Numbered from the stretch's first letter, positions 34,551 to 43,451 are shown. The stretch: 64,000 bases of DNA from Heyndrickxia sp050281185 (GCF_050281185.1 NZ_JBNNWS010000003.1:248001-312000); one strand, 5' to 3'. Notes: generated by a model not told the origin, from the sequence alone. Numbers and translations: made by a program.

Positions 34551-35276
34551 GTGAAAAAGTTGAGTTTTGGTATTATTTATGAGGTTTTACTTGTAAGTTT
34601 AGTAATTATTTCATTAGTTATTAATTTACCAGCGAATCAAAGTCGGGTATTAGATTGGTTTATATGGTCCATTTTTATGGTTGATTATGTTGTAAGAGTT
34701 ATTTTAGCAAAGGATAAGTGGAAACACATAAAGAGCAATCCTTTAGACCTGATTGCTCTTATTCCACTTGATCAGATCTTTAGAACTATTCGCATCGTTA
34801 GATTAGTAAGAACACTAAGACTGATAGCCATCTTTGAAAGAAAAAATTCGCTATTTAAACAATTACTCGACAAGTATAATATAGATAAACTTCTTATTAT
34901 TTTAATAGTATTGATGTTTTCGGCTTCCTTATCGATGAAATGGTTAGAGCCATCCATACATACATATGGAGAAGCATTATGGTGGTCAGTGGTAACAATG
35001 ACAACTGTCGGGTATGGAGATTATTATCCAGTGACATCTGCCGGAAGGATTATTGCCGGATTTCTAATGTTTACTGGAATTACTTTAATCGGAACAATCA
35101 CAGGTACAGTTGCAGCATTTTTGACTAGTAAAGAAAATAAAGATACTTCCTTGCCATTAGAATTAAGATATATTATGGAAAAGATAGAACAGTATCCTGA
35201 TATTAACCCAGCAGAATATCGAATAATACAAGAGAATTTAAAGCTAATGGAAAAAAAGGAAAAAGAAGCAGGTTAA
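34551..35276 (+). CDS. Voltage-gated-type potassium channel protein
   Basis: About 241 residues, six-helix channel. The S4-like segment RTIRIVRLVRTLRLI carries regularly spaced arginines, and the pore loop has the K+ filter TTVGYGD at 151-157 between the last two helices. A short charged C-terminal tail lacks an RCK domain. I prefer GTG 34551 (KKLSFG...), with GAGG eight bases upstream, to the TTG at 34533. It starts 44 nt after a palindromic repeat cluster. Confidence 0.9.
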   Translation: MKKLSFGIIYEVLLVSLVIISLVINLPANQSRVLDWFIWSIFMVDYVVRVILAKDKWKHIKSNPLDLIALIPLDQIFRTIRIVRLVRTLRLIAIFERKNSLFKQLLDKYNIDKLLIILIVLMFSASLSMKWLEPSIHTYGEALWWSVVTMTTVGYGDYYPVTSAGRIIAGFLMFTGITLIGTITGTVAAFLTSKENKDTSLPLELRYIMEKIEQYPDINPAEYRIIQENLKLMEKKEKEAG

Positions 35277-35346
35277 ATCATTATTTTACTGTAAAAAAAT
35301 AGATATCTATCTTCATAAACAATGAAAAATAGTGGGATGTGTAAAA

Positions 35347-35493
35347 ATGAAAAAAGCACAAAAGGAAAGGAAAAAAGGAATTTTCAAAGAAATAATGACA
35401 GAAATTCGTGATTCAATTATATTCGAAGTCATTTGGAGTGTCTTATCTTTTATTCCTAGGTTAATTTTTCGTTTAATAAAACATTTAGATTAA
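35347..35493 (+). CDS. Small hypothetical membrane-associated protein (48 aa)
   Basis: ATG 35347 to TAA 35493. A highly basic N-terminus (MKKAQKERKKG) is followed by an amphipathic/hydrophobic segment (IIFEVIWSVLSFIPRLIFRLIKHL). It lies 70 nt after the K+ channel gene and 55 nt before the DUF3841 gene on the same strand. The binding site is weak (GTGGGATG). The composition resembles short conserved Bacillus membrane peptides, but I cannot name a family. Confidence 0.6.
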   Translation: MKKAQKERKKGIFKEIMTEIRDSIIFEVIWSVLSFIPRLIFRLIKHLD

Positions 35494-35548
35494 AAGGGGA
35501 TTTTAAACACACCTCTTATTCAACTGCAATATTAAGGAGAATTTTTCA

Positions 35549-36082
35549 TTGATTGTATATACAGTACAACATATAGAAGCATACAAACAAATGCGTGAAC
35601 TCGGATACCTTGAAGGATCGGAGAAATATTTGTGGAAGGAATTCAAAGAACCTTATAACTGGATGAAGAAACAAATGGAAAAAAGAATTTCTAATTATAT
35701 AGTAGGAAAAAGTTATCCAATATGGGTTTGGAGAAGAAGGGTTAATAGAAATGAAAGGTCATTACTTAGCCCAGGTACTCGTGGTGTTATTTTAACGCTG
35801 GAAATTCAAGATAATCAAATAGTATGGTCTGATTTTGATTCATGGCATTTTGTGTTGAATAATTGCCCGATTACAGATAGTGAAGCTGAATGGGATGATT
35901 ATCTAAAAGATGAATCGAGTTTTCCAGTAATTGATTCATGGGAAAAAATATTTAATTTCGATTATTTTCGGAATGCTGACAAAGAGTGGAATGGTCATTT
36001 TGATGAAGAGTGGATACAGAGAGTAACCCCAAGAATTACTATGGAACAAGTTAAGAAAGTTACCAGATTTATAGCTAAATAA
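35549..36082 (+). CDS. DUF3841 domain-containing protein
   Basis: 177 residues starting at TTG 35549, with AAGGAG nine bases upstream. The sequence (MIVYTVQHIEAYKQMRELGYLEG, PYNWMKKQMEKRI, YPIWVWRRRVNRNERSLLSPGTRGVILTLEI, DFDSWHFVLNN) matches the DUF3841 family of cytosolic proteins in Firmicutes. Function unknown; tryptophan-rich. No operon partner beyond the small gene upstream. Confidence 0.75.
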   Translation: MIVYTVQHIEAYKQMRELGYLEGSEKYLWKEFKEPYNWMKKQMEKRISNYIVGKSYPIWVWRRRVNRNERSLLSPGTRGVILTLEIQDNQIVWSDFDSWHFVLNNCPITDSEAEWDDYLKDESSFPVIDSWEKIFNFDYFRNADKEWNGHFDEEWIQRVTPRITMEQVKKVTRFIAK

Positions 36083-36130
36083 TGAAGGATTTTATATCAA
36101 TTTTTTTAACATTTTTCTCTAACAACAAAA

Positions 36131-36152
36131 GGGATATGGGACTGAGCGTCCC
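36131..36152. repeat. GGGACA-type palindromic repeat, copy 24 (short)
   Basis: A 22-nt form, GGGATATGGGACTGAGCGTCCC, ending 1 nt from the stop codon of the peptidase-like gene; orientation 'f'. Confidence 0.75.
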
Positions 36153-36153
36153 A

Positions 36154-37014
36154 TTACTCCACCCTTGTCAAAAATTCTCTTATTACACGGACATATTCCT
36201 CTGGTTCTTCTAAAAATCCTTGGTGGGCACTATTTTCAAACACATGGAATTCTGCTCCTTGTATAAGCCTGCTATGGCTCTCAACGGTTTTAGGTGCCGC
36301 TTCATCATACCTACCACAGGTAAATAGGGCCGGAAGCTGGATCTCATGTAGTCGTTTCATCACATCAAACATTTTTAAATTACCAGTCGTATAAAACTCA
36401 GATGGTCCCCACATCGTTTCATAGACAACCTCATTGCCTTTCGCAAATTCCGAATTTAACTCCTCAGGCTTCTTATCCATACGATTAACAAATCGTTTAT
36501 AAAACACCTTCATTGCCTCTTTGTATTCTTCTGAATTTGTTTTTCCCTCATTCTCACATGTCGCAAGAATATCTTGAATATCCTGTGGAAGCTCTTTCCG
36601 ATGCTCCTCTTGATCCCTTGCCCATTGTGGAGCGCTTAAACAAGGGCTGGAGAAAATGACACTTTTTACCCCTTCAGGCTTTGTTAACAAATAGCTAGCA
36701 GCAAGCATTGTTCCCCATGAATGACCTAAAATATGAAATTGATCTAATTCAAGTGCTTCACGAATTTGACCTAATTCTTCGACAAATCGATCAACATGCC
36801 ATAACGATTTGTCTGTTGGTCGATCTGATCGCCCTGAACCGAGCTGATCATAGAAAATGACCGTTCTTTCATCTGATAATCTTTCAAGATTCATCATCGA
36901 AACATGTGTCCCGCCAGGTCCACCGTGAAGTAGAATAATAGGAGCTTTCTTGCCCTCTCCTACTTTTTTGTAGTATATTTTTCCGCCTGTAACTGGTATA
37001 TAGCCTTCTATCAT
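36154..37014 (-). CDS. Proline iminopeptidase-family alpha/beta hydrolase (S33)
   Basis: 286 residues from ATG 37014 (MIEGYIPVTGGKIYYK). The oxyanion motif HGGPGG, DQLGSGRSDRP, the nucleophile elbow GHSWGT and the late ENSAHQGFLEEPEEY (catalytic His) are intact. Family members cleave N-terminal proline or related amides. An upstream in-frame extension to 37104 has no clear binding site. It is monocistronic; its physiological substrate is not evident from context. Confidence 0.85.
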   Translation of the reverse strand: MIEGYIPVTGGKIYYKKVGEGKKAPIILLHGGPGGTHVSMMNLERLSDERTVIFYDQLGSGRSDRPTDKSLWHVDRFVEELGQIREALELDQFHILGHSWGTMLAASYLLTKPEGVKSVIFSSPCLSAPQWARDQEEHRKELPQDIQDILATCENEGKTNSEEYKEAMKVFYKRFVNRMDKKPEELNSEFAKGNEVVYETMWGPSEFYTTGNLKMFDVMKRLHEIQLPALFTCGRYDEAAPKTVESHSRLIQGAEFHVFENSAHQGFLEEPEEYVRVIREFLTRVE

Positions 37015-37263
37015 TTTCTTCGCATCCTTTCCAAAAATCTTCTTTCCATTCATTTTAATACATAGGGGCCTGATACAATATAAAAACATCTGGAAATCTA
37101 TCAATTTTAAAAGAGGTATATAGGAGAAAGAATGAAAAATCCTTCAGAAATTTCTTCATAAAGCATTTTGTACCTTTATACTCAAACTAATATGATTTTA
37201 CCAAACCCAAATAAATAAAATTCCAATACTAAGTTATACAAAATGGGCTATGAATGAAAGAAT

Positions 37264-37298
37264 GGGACAAAGAACCTCTCCGAAAGGTTCCTTGTCCC
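37264..37298. repeat. GGGACA-type palindromic repeat, copy 25 (long-loop variant)
   Basis: A 35-nt hairpin with arms GGGACAA-N-GAACCT and AGGTTC-N-TTGTCCC, ending 2 nt from the DeoR-type regulator stop. Symmetric core, so orientation cannot be assigned. Confidence 0.85.
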
Positions 37299-37300
37299 TC

Positions 37301-38062
37301 CTATGCGGTGATTATTTTGATTCCTGCCTCTTCAAATTGCTGAACCTGTAGTTCTGAAACTTCTTTTCCAGTAATAAGCTTTTGTATATTTGTCACAGGA
37401 GAGACTGTATGAAGTGAGACGCCTCCTATTTTAGTATGATCTGTAACTACTATAGTTTCTTCTGCTGCATGGATCATTCCCACTTTTGCAGCGACAAGCT
37501 GTTCATCAAAATGAGTAAGACCAAATTTTGGATGAACAGCTGGTGTTCCAATAAAAGCCTTATGTACATGTAGTGTTTTTAACACTTCATTCGTAAAAAT
37601 ACCATTTAACATGAAGCTTTCGGGATAGAGAATTCCGCCTGTAACAATTACTTTAATTCCTTTAGAATCTCTAAGTTCTGCAGCTATATTTATATCATTT
37701 GTAACAACGGTAATATTCGATCTATTCACTAAATGTTTTGCAATTTGAAAGGTTGTTGTCCCAGAATCTAGTATGATATGTTCCCCTTCATGAATCATTT
37801 CAGCAGCTAACTTACCAATTCTTTCTTTTTCCTCCACTCGTTCTGATGCACGGATGGTAAAAGAAGGTTCTGAATTAATTCCTTCCCCTAAAACAACACC
37901 TCCATGAGTCCTTCTTAATCTACCTTCTTTCTCTATTTCTGATAAATCTCTTCTTATAGTTGCTTCATGAACATTAAACTCTTGAGAAAGCTGTGATACT
38001 GATGCAACATTATTCTTTTTTACATATTCAATAATCTTTAATTTCCGTTCAGCAGCTAACAT
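37301..38062 (-). CDS. DeoR/GlpR family transcriptional regulator
   Basis: 253 residues. N-terminal winged HTH: RKLKIIEYVKKNNVASVSQLSQEFNVHEATIRRDLSEIEKEGRLRRTHGG. The C-terminal DeoR sensor domain has IILDSGTTTFQIAKHL and VVTDHTKIGG, expected to bind a phosphorylated sugar or polyol. GGAGGGGG precedes ATG 38062. It lies next to a TarJ-like dehydrogenase, a polyol-type MFS permease and a ribulokinase-family kinase, so it is the probable repressor of that pentitol regulon. Phased ATGTTTA repeats upstream may be its own operator. Confidence 0.92.
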   Translation of the reverse strand: MLAAERKLKIIEYVKKNNVASVSQLSQEFNVHEATIRRDLSEIEKEGRLRRTHGGVVLGEGINSEPSFTIRASERVEEKERIGKLAAEMIHEGEHIILDSGTTTFQIAKHLVNRSNITVVTNDINIAAELRDSKGIKVIVTGGILYPESFMLNGIFTNEVLKTLHVHKAFIGTPAVHPKFGLTHFDEQLVAAKVGMIHAAEETIVVTDHTKIGGVSLHTVSPVTNIQKLITGKEVSELQVQQFEEAGIKIITA

Positions 38063-38117
38063 ATAAGCCCCCTCCTTTTATAATAAATACACAAATCTTT
38101 ATATTTTTATCATCTTA

Positions 38118-38156
38118 ATGTTTATTTATGTTTATCTTATTTTAAGATTATGTTTA
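38118..38156 (-). promoter_or_regulatory. Phased ATGTTTA direct repeats upstream of the DeoR gene
   Basis: ATGTTTA at 38118, 38128 and 38150 (offsets 10 and 22 bp, one and two helical turns). The same ATGTTTATTTAT string occurs at 39829-39840 upstream of the dehydrogenase. Candidate DeoR-type operator. Confidence 0.45.
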
Positions 38157-38561
38157 ATTTAGAATACTTGTCAAGCTTCGGGATGTTTTCTTACTAAATT
38201 AAACTCATTATTCTAGTTAGGAAAAGCTTAGTGTGCCTGGATTAGCCTTGAAAAAAACTGTTCTTCAAACAAGGTAATCTGCCTTTTGTCTTCATTGTTG
38301 GAAGGTTGGGGGCTAGGCATTGGAGCCTAGATATGGTAGAAATGATGTACTTTCATATCTTTAAAAAATGGCGTTTTTTCACATAGATTGTTAAAATCCT
38401 ACTCGATATTTACTTTGTAAAATCGTTGCCGATTTTAACCTGTTGTTTTTCGAATATAAAATATAACCGTATAAATATAGTGATCGGAGAATCTTTTTGT
38501 AAATTTTATTCATTAATATTTATTAGGAATTTATTTCTATAGTCTATTTATAGGTCTAAAC

Positions 38562-38587
38562 GCAACAAAGTTTACGAAAAGAGCCTT
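38562..38587. repeat. Half copy of the GCAACAAAG...GAAAAGAGCCTT element
   Basis: 26 nt matching the right arm of the inverted-repeat element at 57448-57547 at 24 positions. It lies just beyond the terminator of the dehydrogenase gene. The remaining intergenic sequence (38157-38561) shows no gene. Confidence 0.65.
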
Positions 38588-38588
38588 T

Positions 38589-38633
38589 AAAAAAACAGTC
38601 CACCTTCACCATCAATGAAGATAGACTGTCTTT
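38589..38633 (-). terminator. Rho-independent terminator of the TarJ-like gene
   Basis: On the minus strand AGACAGTC...CTTC / GAAG...GACTGT form a bulged stem followed by TTTTTTT. It lies about 17 nt after the stop codon. Confidence 0.75.
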
Positions 38634-38649
38634 ATTTATCAGTAGTTTA

Positions 38650-39747
38650 TTACCACTTGAAATCTAAAATTACTTTCTGCCAGCTTCTATGCTCTGCGGC
38701 AGAATCCATTGCTTTTTTAAAATCATTAGCATTTTTCACAGACACATACTCTGAAGGAAGAATAGCAAGTAATGTTTGTTGATATTCAACATCTTCCATT
38801 GCTGATAGAACCGCATGATAGTCTGGACAAGAACTACGGCTGCTTCCAAACAATGTAAGACCTTTTTCTAAAACATCTCTTGTATTAATTGGTACTCTTT
38901 CTTCAGTTACTCCCATTAGTATAAGAGAGCCGCCGCGAGATAGAAGATCGATTCCTTGATTAACTGCACTCTCACTAAATCTTCCTCCGGTACACTCTAC
39001 AACAATATCTACTTTTTCACCTGATTTAAAATCATAATCCTGTACTAAAGCACAAGATGCAAATGTAAAATGAGCAAGCTTTTCTGGAATAGCTCCAAAT
39101 ACTTTTAATCTAGATGCATCAAGACCGTAAATATGATGAATCATCGATGCTGTTAAATAACCTACAGGACCATCTCCAAATAAAGCAACTTTAGTATTTG
39201 GTGACTCTAATTTATCCTTTACACGTCGAAGTGCATTGAAAGAAACAGTACATAGCTCTGAAAGAACTGCTATTTCATTAGGTATATGATCCGGAATAGG
39301 AATTGCACAGTCTGCAGGTAATACTAAACGATTCTGGGCAATTCCATCGTAACCACTGCCTAAAAATTTATTTTTTTCGCTATAATTATCCACAAATTCT
39401 TTATCACATGTAGAAGAACATTCTTCAGTCTCTCCTTCACCAAGCAAGGTACCCGGTATATTAGGAACAATCACAACTCGCTGTCCTACCTTTACTTCAT
39501 TTGATCTACTTTCAACAACCTTTCCAATTCCTTCATGAAGAAGAGCCATAGGTAGTTTTTTGGCAAGTGCTTCAGGATTTCTTTGTCCTGTATAATAACG
39601 CAAATCTGCGTGACAAATACTTGCCATGATTGGTTCTACTACTACCTCTCCTTCTCTAACGTTACGTTCAATAGTAACTTCTTCTACTTGACCAGGTGTT
39701 AAAAGTCTAAATGTACGCGATTGTACAACGGTTTGTGTTTGTTGCAT
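38650..39747 (-). CDS. TarJ-like zinc-type alcohol dehydrogenase (ribitol-5-phosphate / pentitol dehydrogenase)
   Basis: 365 residues, medium-chain dehydrogenase. ASICHADLRYYTGQRNPEALAKKLPMALLHEGIGKVV closely resembles TarJ (ribulose-5-phosphate reductase of teichoic acid synthesis), and the Rossmann motif is ALFGDGPVGYLTA. VECTGGRFSESAVNQGIDLLSRGGSLILMGVTE also matches. A Cys cluster (ECSSTCDKEF) replaces part of the usual structural zinc lobe. TarI and TarL are absent. The neighbours are a pentitol permease and a ribulokinase-family kinase, so a catabolic role on ribitol-5-phosphate or a free pentitol is inferred. ATG 39747 follows GAGAGG. Confidence 0.82.
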   Translation of the reverse strand: MQQTQTVVQSRTFRLLTPGQVEEVTIERNVREGEVVVEPIMASICHADLRYYTGQRNPEALAKKLPMALLHEGIGKVVESRSNEVKVGQRVVIVPNIPGTLLGEGETEECSSTCDKEFVDNYSEKNKFLGSGYDGIAQNRLVLPADCAIPIPDHIPNEIAVLSELCTVSFNALRRVKDKLESPNTKVALFGDGPVGYLTASMIHHIYGLDASRLKVFGAIPEKLAHFTFASCALVQDYDFKSGEKVDIVVECTGGRFSESAVNQGIDLLSRGGSLILMGVTEERVPINTRDVLEKGLTLFGSSRSSCPDYHAVLSAMEDVEYQQTLLAILPSEYVSVKNANDFKKAMDSAAEHRSWQKVILDFKW

Positions 39748-39804
39748 GTTTTTCCTCTCCTAACAGTTAACATTTGTTGTTCATTGCCTTAACCAAAAAG
39801 TTTA

Positions 39805-39914
39805 TTTGTGTTCATTTTCATTAATTAAATGTTTATTTATATGATAAATACGTAAATATAAAAAAGTCAAGTTTGATTCGAACAAAAACGAGTAATAATT
39901 AAACAAAAATGAAC
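39805..39914 (-). promoter_or_regulatory. Promoter region with TTTGTTCATTT-type motifs
   Basis: TTTGTGTTCATTTTC at 39805-39819, and on the minus strand GTTCATTTTTGTTT (39914-39901) and TTTTTGTTCGAA (near 39878-39890). The same core occurs at 41487 and 41591 before the kinase. Likely sites for the cluster's DeoR-type regulator. Confidence 0.45.
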
Positions 39915-39927
39915 TTAATGTTTTCTG

Positions 39928-41187
39928 TTAGACGATTTTTGCAAACTGCGCTTCTTTCTTTTCTTCTACTGGAACAGTAATAAATTTTGTTAAAAGAGTA
40001 CTAATAAAGTATAGAATTGCAAGCACCCACACAACTCCTTGTGCACCTATAGAACCTATTAACAAACCTACAATAGCAGGGCCAATGAAGACAGGTAAGC
40101 CTGCTCCCAAGTTTAAAATTGCCATGGCTGCTCCCTTATCCTCTTTAACTAAGGATGGAACAAGTGCAGAAAGAGGAACATAGCCAGCTAAAAGGGCTCC
40201 CCACAAAACACCAACAGCGCCGACAGCCCAAATATTTCCTGCAAACCATTGAGGGGAGTAGTATAATGCTAGAGTAGTGATACCACAACCGACCCCACCA
40301 AACCACATAATAGTATTTTGCCAGCCTACTTTGTCACCTATAACTCCAAATAGAAGATTGAATAATATATTAGCGATAAAAATCGTTCCCCAAATTCCAA
40401 GCCAAGTTGTTGTTGGAATTCCGTAATCTGCAAGATATGTTGGAAGGAACACAGGAAAAGCAAATTGAGCAGTTGTGTTGATTGTACGAACAATTCCACC
40501 CAGCAAAACCTTTGGCTCTTTCTTAACAATTGTAAAGCCTTTCAAGAGCTCTTTTGATTTACTTTCAGTATTTGCTTTGTTACTTTTTTCTAGTTTGTCA
40601 CGATTGAAAACTAAAGCAAAAATGGCACCAAGTAATACCCAAACAATTGAACTCCATAATGTATTAATATGTCCTAAATGTTTAATTGCCCAAGTAGAAT
40701 AGTATGCACCTAGAACATTTAATCCTCCTGTAAATACAAACCAAAACCACCCTACTGCAGATCCAAGCTTATCCTGTGGTGCACGATATGCAATCCAAAC
40801 TAAGAAAGAATAAGCGAATAATGGATAACCCAATCCTCTAATACAATAAAAGAGTAACATCATTCCATAATTTAAATTCGCTGCTACACCTAAACCAATA
40901 AAACCTGAGGTACCTAAAATATATACAATAACTCCAAGCGTCATTGTTCTCTTCGGACCTAACGCTTCAACTAATACACCTGAAAACCATGATGAAAGCG
41001 CAATTGTTACTCCGTAAACTGCAAATAAAAGAGAGTTTTGTTGTATGGTAAATCCTTGATCGATCAGCCAAGGACTTAACCATGCTATTTCAAGTCCATC
41101 TCCCATCATGAAAATCAAAACACCTAAATAGCCCCAAATTAAATTACTAGGAAGGCCTATTTTATTAAAAATATTATTTTTTCCCAT
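39928..41187 (-). CDS. MFS polyol permease (RbtT/DalT/CsbX family)
   Basis: 419 residues, 12 helices. The sequence (FMMGDGLEIAWLSPWLIDQGF, VEALGPKRTMTLGVIVYILGTSGFIGLG, FAYSFLVWIAYRAPQDKLGSAVGWFWF) matches the ribitol/D-arabinitol transporter group that includes Klebsiella RbtT/DalT and Bacillus CsbX. ATG 41187 has GGGGG upstream. It lies between the TarJ-like dehydrogenase and the divergent kinase, with a cre-like site upstream. Probable substrate: ribitol or arabinitol, by proton symport. Confidence 0.88.
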   Translation of the reverse strand: MGKNNIFNKIGLPSNLIWGYLGVLIFMMGDGLEIAWLSPWLIDQGFTIQQNSLLFAVYGVTIALSSWFSGVLVEALGPKRTMTLGVIVYILGTSGFIGLGVAANLNYGMMLLFYCIRGLGYPLFAYSFLVWIAYRAPQDKLGSAVGWFWFVFTGGLNVLGAYYSTWAIKHLGHINTLWSSIVWVLLGAIFALVFNRDKLEKSNKANTESKSKELLKGFTIVKKEPKVLLGGIVRTINTTAQFAFPVFLPTYLADYGIPTTTWLGIWGTIFIANILFNLLFGVIGDKVGWQNTIMWFGGVGCGITTLALYYSPQWFAGNIWAVGAVGVLWGALLAGYVPLSALVPSLVKEDKGAAMAILNLGAGLPVFIGPAIVGLLIGSIGAQGVVWVLAILYFISTLLTKFITVPVEEKKEAQFAKIV

Positions 41188-41254
41188 TTGTTTTCCCCCA
41201 CTTTTACCTATGTAAGGATTTTTTCACTATCAGATTTCTTATAAAACTATTAAT

Positions 41255-41269
41255 TTGATAACGCTTTCT
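41255..41269. promoter_or_regulatory. Candidate CcpA cre site upstream of the polyol permease
   Basis: TTGATAACGCTTTCT matches the cre consensus WTGNAANCGNWNNCW at 14 of 15 positions. Confidence 0.5.
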
Positions 41270-41486
41270 AAAATACATAAAAATATTTCACTTTGTAAAA
41301 AAATCGAAACCTATGCAAATGATTATCCATTTGAGTTATTATCTTTATGTTACTAGAACGTATATAACTAATTTCAAAAAGCAATCTTCAATAAACTACA
41401 ACATTCAGAAAACTAAGAAAATATCTCCTATACTTACCAATACTATATTAATATATTTTGCAACAAGTAGAGTACTATGCTATTTT

Positions 41487-41601
41487 TTTGTTCACCTCTA
41501 TTCGTTTTATATTATTTTCTACTCATTTTTGCTCATTTAATAAAAATTTACTGATTAAACGAGTGGAAGTCAACAAATTTTTATTTATTTTTTGTTCATT
41601 T
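41487..41601 (+). promoter_or_regulatory. TTTGTTCA motifs upstream of the kinase
   Basis: TTTGTTCAC at 41487-41495 and TTTGTTCATTT at 41591-41601, with a related TTTTGCTCATTT near 41526. They share the core seen upstream of the dehydrogenase, consistent with coregulation. The rest of the 41188-41694 divergent region contains no credible gene. Confidence 0.4.
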
Positions 41602-41662
41602 CTGTAATTTATATAAAAATATTGCACATTATTGTTTGTTTCTGATAAAATTTACCTTAATG

Positions 41663-41677
41663 ATGTAAAGGTTTTCA
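41663..41677 (+). promoter_or_regulatory. Weak cre-like site before the kinase
   Basis: ATGTAAAGGTTTTCA fits the cre consensus except for the central C, which is G. It lies 17 nt before the start codon and overlaps the region just 5' of the ribosome binding site. Confidence 0.3.
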
Positions 41678-41694
41678 CGAGGAGTGTAACTATA

Positions 41695-43362
41695 ATGACA
41701 ACTTTGAAGTATTCAATAGGAATCGATTATGGATCTGAGTCTGGTAGAGTTCTTGTTGTAGATGTAAATACAGGAGAAATTAAAGGAAAGCATGTTATTC
41801 CTTATAGACACGGGGTTATAACAGATTCATTACCTAATAATAAAAAATTAATTCCTAAAGGAAGTGCTCTTCAGCACCCAAAGGATTATCTTGAAGTATT
41901 AGAAATAGGTATACCTAATGCCATTGCTGAAGCAGGTATACTGCCAGAACAAATTATTGGATTAGGTGTTGACTTCACTTCATCTACAATACTGCCTGTA
42001 GATGAAAAATTAACACCTCTATGTTTTCTTGAAAAATTTCAAAACTCGCATCACTCTTGGGTAAAACTCTGGAAACACCATAATACTAAATCTCAAACAG
42101 AAAAAATTTACAAATTGGCAACTAAGCGTAAAGAAAAATGGTTACGCAGATTAGGCTATAACATTTCTGAAGAATGGGCAATTCCAAAGATACTCGAAGT
42201 ATTTGATAATGATCGTGACATTTATAATTTTGCTGCTTATTTTTTAGAAGCATCAGATTGGATTGTTTCTATTCTAACTTCAAACTTAATTAGAAATAAT
42301 TGTTCGTTAGGATTCAAAGCTTTTTGGAACGAAGAAGATCAATTTCCAGAGGACTTTTTTAAAGAACTTGATATAGAATTCGGTTCTACTCTTCTTTCTA
42401 AACTCCATGGAGAAGTAAAAAACGTTGGTACTTGTGCAGGCTATCTTTCAAATCAATGGGCAGAAAAACTCTCATTACCATCTGGATTACCAGTTGCAAC
42501 TGGTATTATTGACGCTCATTCAGCTGTCATTGGTACTGGAATCCACGAACCTGAAAAACTACTTATGGTGATGGGAACATCTACTTGTCACATGATGCTG
42601 AATTCCGAATTGAAGGAGATTCCGGGTATTTCAGGAACGGTAAAAGATAGCATCCTCCCAGGAATGTATGCGTATGAAGCAGGTCAATCTGCAGTGGGAG
42701 ATTTATTTGGCACATATGTAAAAAAACATGTACCTAAGGAATATTATGATGATGCCGAGAAATTAAATCTATCTATCTTCGATCTATTAGAAGAAAAAGC
42801 TAGTAAACTTATTCCAGGGGAACATGGATTAATTGCATTAGATTGGCATAATGGCAATCGCTCAATTTTGTCAGATGCTGATTTATCCGGTCTACTAATT
42901 GGTCTCACACTCCAAACAAAACCAGAAGAAATATATCGCGCTTATATAGAAAGCACTGCTTTCGGAGCAAAAATTATTATTAATACGTATCAAGAATGGG
43001 GAATGAAGATTAATGAAATTATTGCTTGTGGGGGATTACCACAGCGCAATAACCTTTTAATGCAAATCTATGCTGACATTTTAAACATTCCAATTAAAGT
43101 TTCTCATTCTGACTATGCTCCAGCCATTGGTGCTGCTATATTAGGTGCAGTTGCTGCTGGAAAAGAAAAAAATGGATATGACGAAATAGAAGAAGCGATA
43201 AAACAAATGGCCCAACCTATTGAAAAAACATACTATCCTAATCCTGAGAACGTATCTACTTATGAAACAATCTTTAATTATTATAAAGAATTACACAACT
43301 ATTTTGGTTTACAGCATGCAAAAATAATGAAAACATTAAAGCAACTCCGCAATCAATCATAA
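41695..43362 (+). CDS. araB: FGGY-family carbohydrate kinase (ribulokinase, AraB family)
   Basis: 555 residues from ATG 41695, with GAGGAGTG upstream. The FGGY signatures are KYSIGIDYGSESGRVLVVD (phosphate 1), GIIDAHSAVIGTG, MVMGTSTCHMML and IIACGGLPQRNNLLMQIYADIL. AraB enzymes phosphorylate L- and D-ribulose and, less well, ribitol and arabinitol. araA and araD are absent and the neighbours are pentitol genes, so D-ribulose or ribitol is the more likely substrate (inference). It is divergent from the permease/dehydrogenase pair. Confidence 0.88.
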   Translation: MTTLKYSIGIDYGSESGRVLVVDVNTGEIKGKHVIPYRHGVITDSLPNNKKLIPKGSALQHPKDYLEVLEIGIPNAIAEAGILPEQIIGLGVDFTSSTILPVDEKLTPLCFLEKFQNSHHSWVKLWKHHNTKSQTEKIYKLATKRKEKWLRRLGYNISEEWAIPKILEVFDNDRDIYNFAAYFLEASDWIVSILTSNLIRNNCSLGFKAFWNEEDQFPEDFFKELDIEFGSTLLSKLHGEVKNVGTCAGYLSNQWAEKLSLPSGLPVATGIIDAHSAVIGTGIHEPEKLLMVMGTSTCHMMLNSELKEIPGISGTVKDSILPGMYAYEAGQSAVGDLFGTYVKKHVPKEYYDDAEKLNLSIFDLLEEKASKLIPGEHGLIALDWHNGNRSILSDADLSGLLIGLTLQTKPEEIYRAYIESTAFGAKIIINTYQEWGMKINEIIACGGLPQRNNLLMQIYADILNIPIKVSHSDYAPAIGAAILGAVAAGKEKNGYDEIEEAIKQMAQPIEKTYYPNPENVSTYETIFNYYKELHNYFGLQHAKIMKTLKQLRNQS

Positions 43363-43364
43363 AT

Positions 43365-43391
43365 AAGCAAGGGGACCTAGTTCCCTTGCTT
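43365..43391 (+). terminator. Hairpin after the kinase gene
   Basis: AAGCAAGGG and CCCTTGCTT arms directly after the stop codon. There is no T-run, so it may be a processing or stability hairpin rather than a classical terminator. Confidence 0.5.
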
Positions 43392-43396
43392 ATGAT

Positions 43397-43451
43397 GGGA
43401 CAGGGGGTCAGGTCCATTGTCCCAAAATCAGTGGGACGGTTCTCTCGTCCC
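43397..43451. repeat. Two GGGACA-type palindromic repeats, copies 26-27
   Basis: 43397-43423 is a full copy with core GGGGTCAGGTCC (orientation 'r'). 43433-43451 is a 19-nt short form, GGGACGG...CGTCCC. They lie 34 nt after the kinase stop. Confidence 0.85.

Noticed and set aside
41313..41540. 75-codon open frame between the permease and the kinase
   Set aside because: No ribosome binding site, low-complexity hydrophobic AT-rich translation, and it overlaps likely operator motifs.
39928..43362. An arabinose utilisation locus
   Set aside because: The kinase is AraB-like, but araA and araD are missing and the permease and dehydrogenase are polyol types.
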